Assembly: GCA_030041435.1 (NCBI GenBank) | Contig: JASHNW010000101.1 | Span: forward strand, 1-64,000 | From: Acidobacteriaceae bacterium | GTDB taxonomy: Bacteria > Acidobacteriota > Terriglobia > Terriglobales > Acidobacteriaceae | DNA length: 64,000 nt | Reading direction: 5' to 3' | Shown: positions 55,201-63,728 of the stretch, in pieces | How the letters are laid out: every line of letters starts with the position of its first letter | Position numbering within the stretch: the first letter of the stretch is position 1 | Program-made: the position numbers and the translations under genes | Notes under the pieces: generated by a model | What the model saw: only the letters and a program-made list of their open reading frames with translations | Database searches by the model: none | Told to the model about the DNA's origin: nothing

Positions 55201-55718
55201 GACGCGGCCGCCAGCTCGCCTCTCACTTCAATCGCTTCACCAATGCCGTCATCAGCAACTGGACTGTCGCCGGCATCTACACCTTCCGCGGCGGATTTCC
55301 CCTCACCGCCGTCGATGCCACCGACTATTCCGGAACGAACAGCCGCGGCGAACGCGCCGACTGCCTGGGGCCGGTGCAGTATGAGAAGCAGCGCACCATC
55401 TCGGGCATCCAGTGGGTCAATCCAGACACCTATTCGAACCCGCAGGACGGCGCCTTCGGCACCTGCGGCGTCAGCACGCTGCGCGGTCCCGGCATGGATG
55501 ACGTCGACCTGAGCCTCCAGCGCGACTTCCCGACCTTCGAAAGCCAGAGGCTCGAGTTCCGCGCCGAGGGCATCAACGCGCTCAATCACCCCATCTTCAA
55601 CGCTCCCAACATGTACTGCTCGGGCGCTGCGGGCGCGGCCTGCAGCGCTGGATACGGTCTCATCAGCTCCACCCAGGGCGAGCGGAATCTGCAGTTCGCT
55701 CTGAAGTATTATTTCTGA
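52245..55718 (+). CDS. TonB-dependent receptor with carboxypeptidase-regulatory-like domain
   Basis: 1157 residues. A signal peptide (about 8-29, WLMLLGLVCALPLSRAVAQ) is followed by a regulatory-like domain (AAVNGQVTDPSGAVIANSTIT), a plug (LPLASRNYLQLTLLAPGV, then VNGNRAQDNNYLLDGMDNN) and an outer-membrane barrel ending NLQFALKYYF. The frame is open from 52053, but ATG 52245 has GGAGG 10 bases upstream and starts the signal peptide. It is followed after only 35 bases by the GH9 gene, so the importer and a secreted endoglucanase are probably co-transcribed from the LacI-operator promoter upstream. Confidence 0.9.
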   Translation: MRRKLFVPGYWLMLLGLVCALPLSRAVAQEVTAAVNGQVTDPSGAVIANSTITATDVNRGSKFVTKSDAAGEYNLPRLPIGTYTLQAEAAGFDTILHSAFTLVLNETARINFKMSVGRVSQVVTVNASSPVLQEESTEISTVIDATTNVSLPLASRNYLQLTLLAPGVTTTNPEGMQVAQRIDTAEEPYVNGNRAQDNNYLLDGMDNNQTSDNLVAYTPSPDAIEEFNMITQNAPAEFGNFQGGIVNVTTKAGTNQFHGDVFEFFRNDVLNANNWFNNLENAQAGSDVAPRPGVRWNMFGFTLGGPVIRRKLFFFVDYQGQRFEQYADSAFSAFTASERAGDFGQLCTDPSVGGSFDNNGNCTGGTQVVDPYTGANIPFNRLHDYIAGDTDPTLTAQYNSGSGVVAQNLFASPYYPSTAVLTNSTILNNFVFSTRTPLNVDQGDARIDWNLSDTNHLFSRYSREEQQNYPVNSLLSVSVNNGAADMESGVIDWTHTFNPHLVNDGRFGVNWVQLLNNSSATPGVGNLGDSLGIPNGNEGGEGLLEIDLGPSSGIGGAGNIQNWSDTIIQASDNLTITRGRHVLQGGFQFMRQRMDDFYAGNAGILGDRYFGGNFTGAPDTDFYLGMVNTSAQYFPSIAGGTGEPAWGQRSSIFGAYGQDNWRAMPGLELNYGLRYQAHTPWTEAHGRQLNYDPVTGQPLYPAGSALPSVAFPGLPSVADSNKALYNGYYGVEDLEPRLGFAWTTDGGQGKIVIRGAYSVSDYLEGTGNALRPTLNIPFNIQMQLDNFCSGGTAGCNPAQLLITNPLVINTSNLLAGVLLNLWAPNVRPAVAQQWNLTVQRELNPSTAFEVAYVGQHSTHLMVPESLLQLHMLPNGSTIPSPYLSGNPDLTSTVSYVTATYSDGNAAYSGLQAVFQRHMANGLEGQISYAWSHCLTNSIGFYGDVGQASNASAYWQNLYDPAAEWGSCYFDLHNNLTAHAVYNLPFGRGRQLASHFNRFTNAVISNWTVAGIYTFRGGFPLTAVDATDYSGTNSRGERADCLGPVQYEKQRTISGIQWVNPDTYSNPQDGAFGTCGVSTLRGPGMDDVDLSLQRDFPTFESQRLEFRAEGINALNHPIFNAPNMYCSGAAGAACSAGYGLISSTQGERNLQFALKYYF

Positions 55719-55753
55719 CGCATCGCAGAGATCGGCAGAAACGGGAGGATCAC

Positions 55754-57949
55754 ATGCCTCTTTCTATCTCTCGTCTTCGGCTCGCCGCCGGATTCGCTCT
55801 CGCCGCTCTGCTCGTGGCCGCCGTGCGTCCGGCCTTCGCAGAGTCCGCATGGGTGCGCGTTAACCAGGCAGGTTATGAGGCCGGTCAGCCCGCTCGCGCC
55901 TTCCTCATGACCAACGCTCCCGTCTCCGGCGTCACCTTCACGGTGAAGAGCTCCGAAGGCAAGATCGTCGCTTCCGCGTCCGTCGGCTCCCTCATCGGTA
56001 CCTGGGGCCACAGCAAGACGGTCATCTACGACGTCTATCCCATCGACTTCCGCGTCCCCGGCGGCGATACCTACACCATCTCTGTCGCCGGAGCCGTCAC
56101 CGCCAAATCCCCCCGCTTCGCCGTCGACACCCCGGACGTCCTCTATCCCGGCTTCCTGCTCAACACACTCTTCTTCTATCAGACCGAGCGCGACGGCCCC
56201 GCCTACATCCCCAACGCCCTCCGCACCGCTCCCGGCCATCTCCACGACGCCAGCGCCACCGTCTACCTCACGCCGCCCATCGACGACAACGGCTACGTCG
56301 ACAACGCGCCGCCTGCACCGCCGCTCGTCCCCGCCAATCTGCCCAAAATCGACGCCTCCGGCGGCTGGTGGGATGCCGGCGACTACATGAAGTACGTCGA
56401 GGACGAAAGCTACGTCGTCGCCCTCATGGAAATCGGAGTTCGCGATTTTCCCAGCCAGATGGGCGCACTCGCGCCCGCGAATCCGCCCGCCCCGCCCGTC
56501 TCCGTCTCCTGGGCGGGCGACAGCGGCAATGGCGCTCCCTACTCCTCTGACTTCACCAACGAGGCCGCCTTCGGTCTCACCTGGCTCCGCAAAATGTGGA
56601 ACGAGCCCGCCAAAACCCTCTACTACCAGGTCGACAACAGCCAGGACTACGACTACTACGGCATGGGCGATCCCGCCTCCACCGCCGGCTATTGCGGCGG
56701 AACCTATAACAATCCTTACTGCCTTATCACCGAGTACGACATCTGGACCCTCCCCCAGGCCGCCGACGACTACGATCAGTCCGGCGACCCCGAGCCCTGC
56801 GATCCGCTCACCACTTACTTCATCTGCTATCGCCCCGTCTTCCCCGCGCTTCCCGCAGGATCGCCCATCAGCCCCAACCTTGCCGGCCGCCTCTCTGCCG
56901 CCTTCGCGCTGTGCTACCAGCTCAACCACATCGCCAATGCCACTCTCGCGCACAGTTGCCTGAAGCAGGCCGAGGACATCTACGCTCTCGCCAACCTCTC
57001 TTATCCCGATCCCGCGCCGTTCTCTTACACCTTGCCCTGTCCCACCTGCCTGCTCACTACCGCTCCGCCCAATGCAGAAACCGTGTGGGATGACGACATG
57101 GAGCTGGGCGCCACCGAGCTCTACTTCGCCCTCGCAACCGCGCAGCAATGCGGCGATCTCCCCGCCGCCCTGCCCGTCACTGACCCCATGAAATACCTCT
57201 CTGACGCCACTACCTTCGCGAAGAACTACGTCAGCGATATCTACGATCCCGGCTTCGAAGACACCCTCAATCTCCTCGACGTCAGCGGCCTCGCGCACTT
57301 CGAGCTGTACCGCGCGCTCCAGATGGCCGGCGATCCCGGCGGCCTGGCCTTCAATGCCGCAGGCATTCGCAGGCAGTTCCTCGCTCAGGTCGGCGTCGCC
57401 ATCCAGCAGGCTGCGCTCGATCCTTGGGGCTTCGGCGAGCAGTGGGACAACGGCGACGTCACCTCGCACGGCGCCGGGCTCTCCGTCATGGCCAGCGAAG
57501 CGTACTGGCTCACCGGCAACCAGCGTTACAACCTCTATGCGCAGCGCTGGCTCGGCAACATCCTCGGCGCCAACTCGTGGGGATCGTCCTTCATCGTCGG
57601 CGACGGCGCCACCTTCCCCAACTGCATCCAGCACCAGGTCGCCAATCTGGCCGGAGCTCTAGACGGAACCTCGGGCGGCACGCCAATCCTCTGGGGCGCT
57701 TCCTCCGAAGGTCCGGCCGACCAAACCAGCTCCGGTGTCGTCGATGGCATGAACCTCTGCCCCGCCAACGGCAAGGATCCATTCAGAAAATTCAATGGCA
57801 ACGATGGCCCTGTCGATCCATCCGTCTACACCTACTACGCGGACAACATGCAGTCCTACACCACCACGGAACCGGCCATCGATCTCACCGCCACTTCCTT
57901 CCTCATGTGGTCCTGGCGCATGGCCGGTCAGCCTGCGTTCCCGCTATAG
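55754..57949 (+). CDS. Secreted GH9 endoglucanase (cellulase)
   Basis: 731 residues. A signal peptide (about 1-29) and a CelD_N Ig-like domain (about 30-120, VRVNQAGYEAGQPARAFL) precede a GH9 (alpha/alpha)6 barrel. The catalytic-base motif GGWWDAGDYMKYV has Asp207 and Asp210. The C-terminal acid is probably Glu706 in YTTTEPAIDLTATSFL, matching the usual NExAID context. NSWGSSFIVGDGATFPNCIQHQ is another family landmark. It should cut beta-1,4-glucan or related beta-glucans with inversion. GGGAGG stands before the ATG. It is the second gene of the operon with the TonB-dependent receptor. No carbohydrate-binding module is seen. Confidence 0.92.
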   Translation: MPLSISRLRLAAGFALAALLVAAVRPAFAESAWVRVNQAGYEAGQPARAFLMTNAPVSGVTFTVKSSEGKIVASASVGSLIGTWGHSKTVIYDVYPIDFRVPGGDTYTISVAGAVTAKSPRFAVDTPDVLYPGFLLNTLFFYQTERDGPAYIPNALRTAPGHLHDASATVYLTPPIDDNGYVDNAPPAPPLVPANLPKIDASGGWWDAGDYMKYVEDESYVVALMEIGVRDFPSQMGALAPANPPAPPVSVSWAGDSGNGAPYSSDFTNEAAFGLTWLRKMWNEPAKTLYYQVDNSQDYDYYGMGDPASTAGYCGGTYNNPYCLITEYDIWTLPQAADDYDQSGDPEPCDPLTTYFICYRPVFPALPAGSPISPNLAGRLSAAFALCYQLNHIANATLAHSCLKQAEDIYALANLSYPDPAPFSYTLPCPTCLLTTAPPNAETVWDDDMELGATELYFALATAQQCGDLPAALPVTDPMKYLSDATTFAKNYVSDIYDPGFEDTLNLLDVSGLAHFELYRALQMAGDPGGLAFNAAGIRRQFLAQVGVAIQQAALDPWGFGEQWDNGDVTSHGAGLSVMASEAYWLTGNQRYNLYAQRWLGNILGANSWGSSFIVGDGATFPNCIQHQVANLAGALDGTSGGTPILWGASSEGPADQTSSGVVDGMNLCPANGKDPFRKFNGNDGPVDPSVYTYYADNMQSYTTTEPAIDLTATSFLMWSWRMAGQPAFPL

Positions 57950-57988
57950 CAATTCCTGCGTCGGTGTATTTGCTATCCCGCCGGCGAT

Positions 57989-58615
57989 TCATGGCTGCGC
58001 ATTGAACTGTTGCAGACACTCAACCAGCATCCCGGCCGTACAGGACTCCCCCATCTCGGTATTGAACATTGCGTGATACAGGTGGGGTTCGGGCCATTTG
58101 AGCCCGAAATACTGCCGGACGTACGCAGCTCGCGATTTGTCCGTTGTGTCAATCTGTTGGATCGCCTTGTTTTCCGTTGCGCCCCTGGAGATCAGTCTGC
58201 GGATCTTAGCATCGCGAGGTGCATAGAGAAACACATGGAAGACGTCCTTGCGGCTGCGCAGGAAATACTGCGCACCGCGGCCGACAATCACCGAGGGGCC
58301 GCTGGAATATGCCGTCTGGACGGCTGTTTCCGAAACCGCGGCGATCCTGCGCGAATCCAGCAGATGGAGCCGGTTGGTAGGCGGCAAGCCTCCCTCAAAC
58401 GCTCCCCGCAGAAAATCTTTGAAAACCCGGTACACGACAGGATCGCTTCGCCCCTCCCTCTGCTCGACCGCCTGTGGCGTACTCTCGGTCAGTCGCGCGA
58501 TCTCCTGGGTCAACCGTTCGTCCCAGAGACTCCATCCCAGGCGGCTGGCAACCAAACTGGCGATTTCCGATGCTCCGCAGCCAAACTCGCGCTCAATTGT
58601 GACGGCTCGAATCAT
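57989..58615 (-). CDS. Cytidylate-kinase-like P-loop protein
   Basis: 208 residues of the cytidylate-kinase-like family (PF13189 type). The N-terminal IEREFGCGASEIASLVASRLGW replaces the classical Walker A loop of CMP kinase (GTAxSGKS) with a GCGASEIA loop. DERLTQEIARL and later VIVGRGAQYFLR and FLYAPRDAKIRRL follow the family pattern. The ATG at 58615 has GAGGAA 8 bases upstream. A start 6 bases earlier is possible. Its start lies about 10 bases after the MFS stop, so it is the last gene of the efflux operon. Whether it phosphorylates nucleotides is unproven for this subgroup. Confidence 0.82.
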   Translation of the reverse strand: MIRAVTIEREFGCGASEIASLVASRLGWSLWDERLTQEIARLTESTPQAVEQREGRSDPVVYRVFKDFLRGAFEGGLPPTNRLHLLDSRRIAAVSETAVQTAYSSGPSVIVGRGAQYFLRSRKDVFHVFLYAPRDAKIRRLISRGATENKAIQQIDTTDKSRAAYVRQYFGLKWPEPHLYHAMFNTEMGESCTAGMLVECLQQFNAQP

Positions 58616-58625
58616 TGTCATTTCC

Positions 58626-60227
58626 TCAGCCCACCGCAACATCTCCGCCCGCCCCGGGATCGTTCTTCTTCAGGAAGAACGCGAGAACGAACATAATGGC
58701 GCAAAGCACCCCCAACAGCCAGAATGTGTCCACGAACGAGAGCGTATGAGCCTGTTGATTCACCGCCCCGTAGATCCTGGCGATCGCCTGATTGTGCGCG
58801 TCCGCAGCGTCGAGTCCGGAGTGCCTGATGCTGTTTGTCAGTCCGTGAAGCACTCCCCGAAACGCCGGTGCATCAGGCGCAATGTGACCGACCAGGATCT
58901 GCTGGTGATATTGTGAGCGCCGGGCAATCATCGTCGTGACGATGGAAGTGCCGATACTGCTGCCGATGTTGCGCATGAAATTCACCATCCCCGAGACACT
59001 GTTCCCCTTCTCTGCCGCGACACCGATATATCCGGCCGCTGTAATGGGCACGAACAGGAACCCGATGCCCACGACCTGCGCGCAGCGCAGCCACATCGCG
59101 AAGTCAAAACTGATGAAAAGATCGGTTCGATATGCGGAGTAGAACAAACCAACCGCAAGACACAGCCAGCCGGCCGCAATCAAATAGCGTGCCTGAACTT
59201 TCGAGGTAAGCCGCCCCACCACCGGCATCATCAGCAGCAGCAGGAACCCGCTTGCAGACAATACCAGACCCGCCAACTCCGCGGTGTAGCCCAATAGCGT
59301 CTGCAAGAATTCCGGAATAAGTACTAAGGTGCTGAATAGCATGACACCCATCATGAACATCATCAGGTTGGCTGCCGCGAAGTTGAAGCTTTTGAACATG
59401 CGGACGTCGATGATAGGATCGCTGCGGCGCCACTCCCAGATGACGAGCGACACCAGGCAGACTGCCGCGGTGATCGCCAGCGTAAGAATGAAATGGGAGC
59501 CGAACCAGTCATCCTCCTGGCCCTTGTCCAGCAGAACCTGGAGGGAAGCCACGCCCAGCGTCAGAAATGCAATTCCGATGTAGTCCACGCGAATGCCGCC
59601 ATGCTTCACCCGGCCGGCGGCCGGTTTCTCGTGCACCAGCGTGTAGGTCATGTAAAGCGCAAGCAGTGCAATGGGCAGCTTGATGAAGAAGATCCAGCGC
59701 CAGGAATAGTTGTCGGTTATCCAGCCGCCCAGCATGGGACCTACCGTCGGAGCAAGAACCGCGGTAATGCCATAGAGCGCGAAGGCCGAGCCGCGCTGTT
59801 CAGGAGGAAATGTATCGTTAAGGATTGCCTGCGCCATCGGCTGGAGTCCGCCGCCCCCGACGCCCTGCAATGCGCGGAAAATCAGCAGGAGAGGAAGACT
59901 GGGTGCGAAACCGCACAGCAGCGAGGCCACGGTGAAGACGATCAGCGAGAGCATGAAATATCTCTTGCGCCCGATAACTTCCGCGAGCCATCCACTTACC
60001 GGAAGCACAATTGCATTGGCCGCAAGATAGGAAGTGAGCACCCATGTGCTGTCGTCGTAGCTGGCCCCCAGGTCTCCGGCAATGTATGGCAGGGCGACAT
60101 TTGCCACGCTCGTGTCCAGCACTTCCAGAAATGCGGCCATGGACACGGTAATGCCGATAAGCCACGGGTTCACAATCGGGCTGGAGCGCTCCTGCGCTGC
60201 GGGTAAACTGGCTGCTGCGGCGCTCAT
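58626..60227 (-). CDS. MFS drug exporter, DHA2 (EmrB/QacA) family
   Basis: 533 residues with about 14 predicted membrane helices. The DHA2 motifs are visible: VLDTSVANVALPYIAGDLGAS in helix 1, SGWLAEVIGRKRYFM (motif A) after helix 2, and GGGLQPMAQAILNDTFPPEQRGSAFALYGITAVLAPTVGP (read in two parts, motif C region). It should be the proton-driven inner-membrane pump of a tripartite system. The ATG overlaps the stop of the HlyD/EmrA-like gene (ATGA), and the outer-membrane TolC-like gene is just upstream, giving a complete three-part efflux set. Substrate unknown. Confidence 0.92.
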   Translation of the reverse strand: MSAAAASLPAAQERSSPIVNPWLIGITVSMAAFLEVLDTSVANVALPYIAGDLGASYDDSTWVLTSYLAANAIVLPVSGWLAEVIGRKRYFMLSLIVFTVASLLCGFAPSLPLLLIFRALQGVGGGGLQPMAQAILNDTFPPEQRGSAFALYGITAVLAPTVGPMLGGWITDNYSWRWIFFIKLPIALLALYMTYTLVHEKPAAGRVKHGGIRVDYIGIAFLTLGVASLQVLLDKGQEDDWFGSHFILTLAITAAVCLVSLVIWEWRRSDPIIDVRMFKSFNFAAANLMMFMMGVMLFSTLVLIPEFLQTLLGYTAELAGLVLSASGFLLLLMMPVVGRLTSKVQARYLIAAGWLCLAVGLFYSAYRTDLFISFDFAMWLRCAQVVGIGFLFVPITAAGYIGVAAEKGNSVSGMVNFMRNIGSSIGTSIVTTMIARRSQYHQQILVGHIAPDAPAFRGVLHGLTNSIRHSGLDAADAHNQAIARIYGAVNQQAHTLSFVDTFWLLGVLCAIMFVLAFFLKKNDPGAGGDVAVG

Positions 60228-61492
60228 CGCAGATACACTTTCGCTTCCACGTTCATCCCGGGGCGAAGCTGATGATCGCGATTCTGGTTCGGCTCCAGAA
60301 CAATCTTTACCGGCACCCGCTGGACAATCTTCACGTAATTTCCAGTAGCATTTTCGGGCGGCAGCAAGCTGAATATGGGGCCCGTTGCCGCCGCAATGCT
60401 GTCGACATGACCGTCGTATGTGCGCCCGTTTGAGTCGAGCTTAATGCTCGCTTTCTGCCCCACACGCATGCGTTTGAGCTGGGTCTCCTTGAAATTTGCG
60501 GTGATCCAAACTTGATCCAGAGGAACCACTGTGAGCAACTCCTCCCCTGGGTCGACGTTCAATCCCACCACAACTTTCTTCGTGACCTCGCCGGTTACGG
60601 GTGCGAATATTTTGGTGTATCCGAGATTTAGCTGCGCCTGCTCGACTGCAGCTTGTTTCTGGTTTACATCCGCCACCGCCGCCCGCGCCCTGGCGCGGGT
60701 TGAGGCAACACGCTGCGGCCCGGCTTCGGCATCTTCGTAGTGCGCCTCAGCCTCAGTCAGGCGGCTGTGCGCTTCCTGTACCTCCTGTTGGGCCGCTGCC
60801 TCGTCTGCATCTGCGGCGGCTGTGGCGGCGAAATCGGTCGCCGCGGCGGCATAAGCATGGTCGTAGACCTGCTTCGGTACCTCCTCCTTCGCCAGCAGCA
60901 TGCGATAGCGGCTGACGTCGTCCTGTGCCTTCACATTCTCTGCCCGTGCCTCCAAAACGCGCGCGTGCGCGGCCGCGGCCTGCTTCTCCGCTGCCTGAAT
61001 GGCCGCTTCGGCGTCCTGAATGTCTGAGGATGAGAACTTCAACTGGCTGGACGTATCGACGGAAGACACGGGAACGTCGATGTTCAGGCTTCTCGCGGTA
61101 GCTTCCGACGCTTCGAGCGCTGCCTGGGCTCTTGCCAAAGCCACTTCATAGTCTCGCGGATCGATCTCCACCAGGATGGAAGCTTTGTCGACCCACTGAT
61201 TGTCGGTGATGTTAACGTCCTGAACATATCCAGGTACGCGAGCGCTCACCGGATAAAGATGCACGTCGACCTGCGCATCGTCGGTGGAAACAAAGCCGGA
61301 GAGATAGTGCCAGAAGAGGACGCCGGCCACAGCGAGCACAATGATCGACCCAATTACGATCCAGCGCCTTCCGGAGCGCCGGCGTGGGTATGCTGAGACC
61401 AGCACATCGTCTGACACGGCGTTGCCGGCCGGCGTGCGCGGCTCCGGCGCGGTCGCTTCCGGTGAACTCGTTGGCTGATTTGTCTCTGACAT
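60224..61492 (-). CDS. HlyD/EmrA-type membrane-fusion protein
   Basis: 422 residues. A cytoplasmic N-tail, one membrane helix (about 47-67, WIVIGSIIVLAVAGVLFWHY), then the EmrA pattern: FVSTDDAQVDVHLYPVSARVPGYV at the start of the lipoyl/barrel-sandwich part, a long alpha-helical hairpin of Ala/Glu/Gln-rich heptads (about 130-270), the return lipoyl half (IFAPVTGEVTKKVVVGLNVDPG) and beta-barrel end. It links the MFS pump to the outer-membrane channel. ATG 61492 is two bases after the TolC-like stop. A TTG two codons earlier is possible. Confidence 0.92.
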   Translation of the reverse strand: MSETNQPTSSPEATAPEPRTPAGNAVSDDVLVSAYPRRRSGRRWIVIGSIIVLAVAGVLFWHYLSGFVSTDDAQVDVHLYPVSARVPGYVQDVNITDNQWVDKASILVEIDPRDYEVALARAQAALEASEATARSLNIDVPVSSVDTSSQLKFSSSDIQDAEAAIQAAEKQAAAAHARVLEARAENVKAQDDVSRYRMLLAKEEVPKQVYDHAYAAAATDFAATAAADADEAAAQQEVQEAHSRLTEAEAHYEDAEAGPQRVASTRARARAAVADVNQKQAAVEQAQLNLGYTKIFAPVTGEVTKKVVVGLNVDPGEELLTVVPLDQVWITANFKETQLKRMRVGQKASIKLDSNGRTYDGHVDSIAAATGPIFSLLPPENATGNYVKIVQRVPVKIVLEPNQNRDHQLRPGMNVEAKVYLR

Positions 61493-61494
61493 GG

Positions 61495-62988
61495 TCAATT
61501 CCCCCCCAAATACGCTGAGTACCGGGATTCCGCGACTCCCGTTGCTCTCGCCAAAGATATTTTGGCCACGTTGTAGCTGTAGAGGCTGCCAATATAGGCG
61601 TCGGTGGCGATTGCCAGCGCCTCTTGCGCCTGAACGACTTCAACATTGTCTGTAACTCCGGAACTAAATCGATCGCGAGATTGTTTCAGGGTCTCAGTAG
61701 CCAGGGTCACCGCGCTTTCCTCGACAGATACTTCCTGCGCGGCTGCTTCCAGATCGAGATAGGCGTCGCGAACCTCCAGATCGATCTTGGCTCGTGAGTC
61801 TTCCAGCCGCTGTCGTTCCTCGGTCAGCGAGGCCTCAGCCCGGAGCACATCCCCGTGTACCCTCCCACCCTGAAAAAGAGGAATACGGAGCGTGGCAGCC
61901 GCATCGACGGTGCCGTGCGACGAGCCCGGGTTAACTCCGGAAAGGCCGTAGTCGGCTTCCGCGCCTAACGATGGATACCTCTCCGCAGAAGCGGCTTTTC
62001 TCGCCAGTTCAGCCGACCGAACCCGATTGATCTGACTCTGAAAATCGGCGCGCTCTCTGTAGGCGCTTTGGATCGCCTCATCGAGACTCGAAGGCGTCAG
62101 CTCCTGGTAAGGCACGCGGGTGGTCGCCTCGAACTGTTGGTCCAGCGGAAGTCCGATTGCGCGCGCCAAAGCCAGCTTCTGCTTCGCCAAATCGTTCTGT
62201 GCGACAATCAGTTTCTGCTCGCGCGATTGCAGTTGCACCTGTGCACGCAGCACGTCCACGGCTGAGGCAAGGCCTGCGGTCTTCTGGTCGGATGCCTGTT
62301 GAGACAGTGTCCTGGCGGTGTCCCTCTGTGATGTGGCTGACTCGACCTCCGATTGGTCGGCGATCACCAGCAAATAATTGGAGACAATCACCAGTACTAC
62401 GAGCTCGCGCGCGTCTTTGGAACTGAACTGGGCCGACTTCAGGTCCGCCTGCGACGATCGCGCCCGCTCGATGGATGCCCAGTCAAAAACCGATTGCGTG
62501 AGATATGCCCGCGAGTCGAAATAGCCAAATGGTCCGATGATCGGAGGTACGCCGTGAATGGACAGACCAAAGGCCGCCTTGATGTTGACCTGATGAACCC
62601 CGAAACCCGTATCGGTCACTACATTCGGAAGCAGGTCACTTAGCTCCTGCCATTTTTCTCCCCGGGCATCTGTAACCGCATCCGTAGCCAGCACCCCACC
62701 CAGATTTTGCCTGAGTCCGAGATTGACGGCGGCTTCGAGGGAAAGTTCCACCGGCGCTGCGCTGAGTTTTCCCGAAGGAACTCCTCCCAGGTAGGGATTT
62801 TGCGAAAGAGACTGATAGCTATTCTGTCCCGCCTGAATGGCTGTTCGCGGCGCTCCTGTTACTTCGGCCAGAGCGATCGGATTGTAAGGTGCCGGCGTGG
62901 CTGGCGGGCTGTACTGTGCAAAGGCCACTGCTCCGCCGGGAAGGGCAAAGCTGAGAAGTAGTAGCTTACCCCAGGGTCTGTGCTGCAT
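61495..62988 (-). CDS. TolC-type outer-membrane efflux channel
   Basis: 497 residues. A signal peptide (about 1-24, LLLLSFALPGGAVAFAQ) is followed by the duplicated OEP (outer-membrane efflux protein) pattern: two halves with long coiled helices (for example QLQSREQKLIVAQNDLAKQKLALARAIGLP cut by beta segments, and VRSAELARKAASAERYPSLGAEADYG). GAAGGA lies 5 bases before the ATG. It heads the operon tolC-like, emrA-like, emrB-like, cytidylate-kinase-like. A lone tripartite set in this order is typical of multidrug or organic-acid efflux. Confidence 0.9.
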   Translation of the reverse strand: MQHRPWGKLLLLSFALPGGAVAFAQYSPPATPAPYNPIALAEVTGAPRTAIQAGQNSYQSLSQNPYLGGVPSGKLSAAPVELSLEAAVNLGLRQNLGGVLATDAVTDARGEKWQELSDLLPNVVTDTGFGVHQVNIKAAFGLSIHGVPPIIGPFGYFDSRAYLTQSVFDWASIERARSSQADLKSAQFSSKDARELVVLVIVSNYLLVIADQSEVESATSQRDTARTLSQQASDQKTAGLASAVDVLRAQVQLQSREQKLIVAQNDLAKQKLALARAIGLPLDQQFEATTRVPYQELTPSSLDEAIQSAYRERADFQSQINRVRSAELARKAASAERYPSLGAEADYGLSGVNPGSSHGTVDAAATLRIPLFQGGRVHGDVLRAEASLTEERQRLEDSRAKIDLEVRDAYLDLEAAAQEVSVEESAVTLATETLKQSRDRFSSGVTDNVEVVQAQEALAIATDAYIGSLYSYNVAKISLARATGVAESRYSAYLGGN

Positions 62989-63728
62989 ACGGGTCCTTCC
63001 CAGAGAAATGTCCGTTCTCTCTTCTCATCTGTCGTGGTTTGCGCTTTCCTGATTTGTTTTTCGTCGCTTTCCCGGATCTTCTGCGACAGCACGACATCAC
63101 ACATCGCCGCACCATTGTTTGAAAATCACACCAGAAGAAGGAAAGGAAATCTATTGCACTTTGGTATTGATATATACCTGAGTATCGGTCGACATCGGCA
63201 TTAACAGACTGTCTCCGCTCGTTTGTGGTGTCATCCGATGCCGACGGCTGGCCACCTTCAATTGCCAGTCACAGCTACTGGAGTAGCTGCGAGCGGCATG
63301 AGTTACATTGCATCGTCACGGCGATGATTGGTCGCTTGCCCCCACCTGATACTGTCGGCAGATGAGTCACGATTGTCACGGGCGGGGAACTGCCTGCGAA
63401 AAGCGATAGTTCACGCTGAAGGAGAGCTGAATACCAGCGCCCTTGAACCGGGAAGGGGCATGTTACTTCCGCCGGCGCACGCGGCTCCTGAAGCAGATCC
63501 TGCGCGATCTTTGTTGAATGTGAACCACCGCAGTTCGCCCGCTGTCCTCATCTACGGTCCGCAGGGCGCCGGGACAGCTGCCGCGTTGCCGTGATGCGAA
63601 AGTCTGTTTTCCTGGAGTACGCTTACAGTCTGCCGTCGCATCAGCCGAAGCATGGAGACCTCGCTTCAGCACCAGGTGCGCTCGCAGGAATCGTTGCATG
63701 TCGCTCAGCACAGGCACCGGAAGCGCGC
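62989..63728. other. Gene-poor gap upstream of the efflux operon
   Basis: No convincing protein gene is seen in about 740 bases. Short frames on both strands (for example 63328-63594 plus and 63463-63732 minus) have no recognisable domain or Shine-Dalgarno. The stretch 63120-63200 is AT-rich for this genome (TATTGATATATACC) and may carry the minus-strand efflux promoter. A palindrome at 63272-63289 is listed separately. Confidence 0.5.
63272..63289. promoter_or_regulatory. 18-bp palindrome, possible regulator site
   Basis: CAGCTACT-GG-AGTAGCTG has two perfect 8-bp arms around a 2-bp centre. It lies about 280 bases upstream of the efflux operon start with no gene around it. It has no T run, so a dimeric-regulator site is more likely than a terminator. 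Confidence 0.35.

Noticed and set aside
53832-57634. Two long minus-strand frames (585 and 641 aa) opposite the third receptor and GH9
   Set aside because: Extreme Val/Gly/Glu/Asp composition caused by strong third-position GC bias; no motifs.
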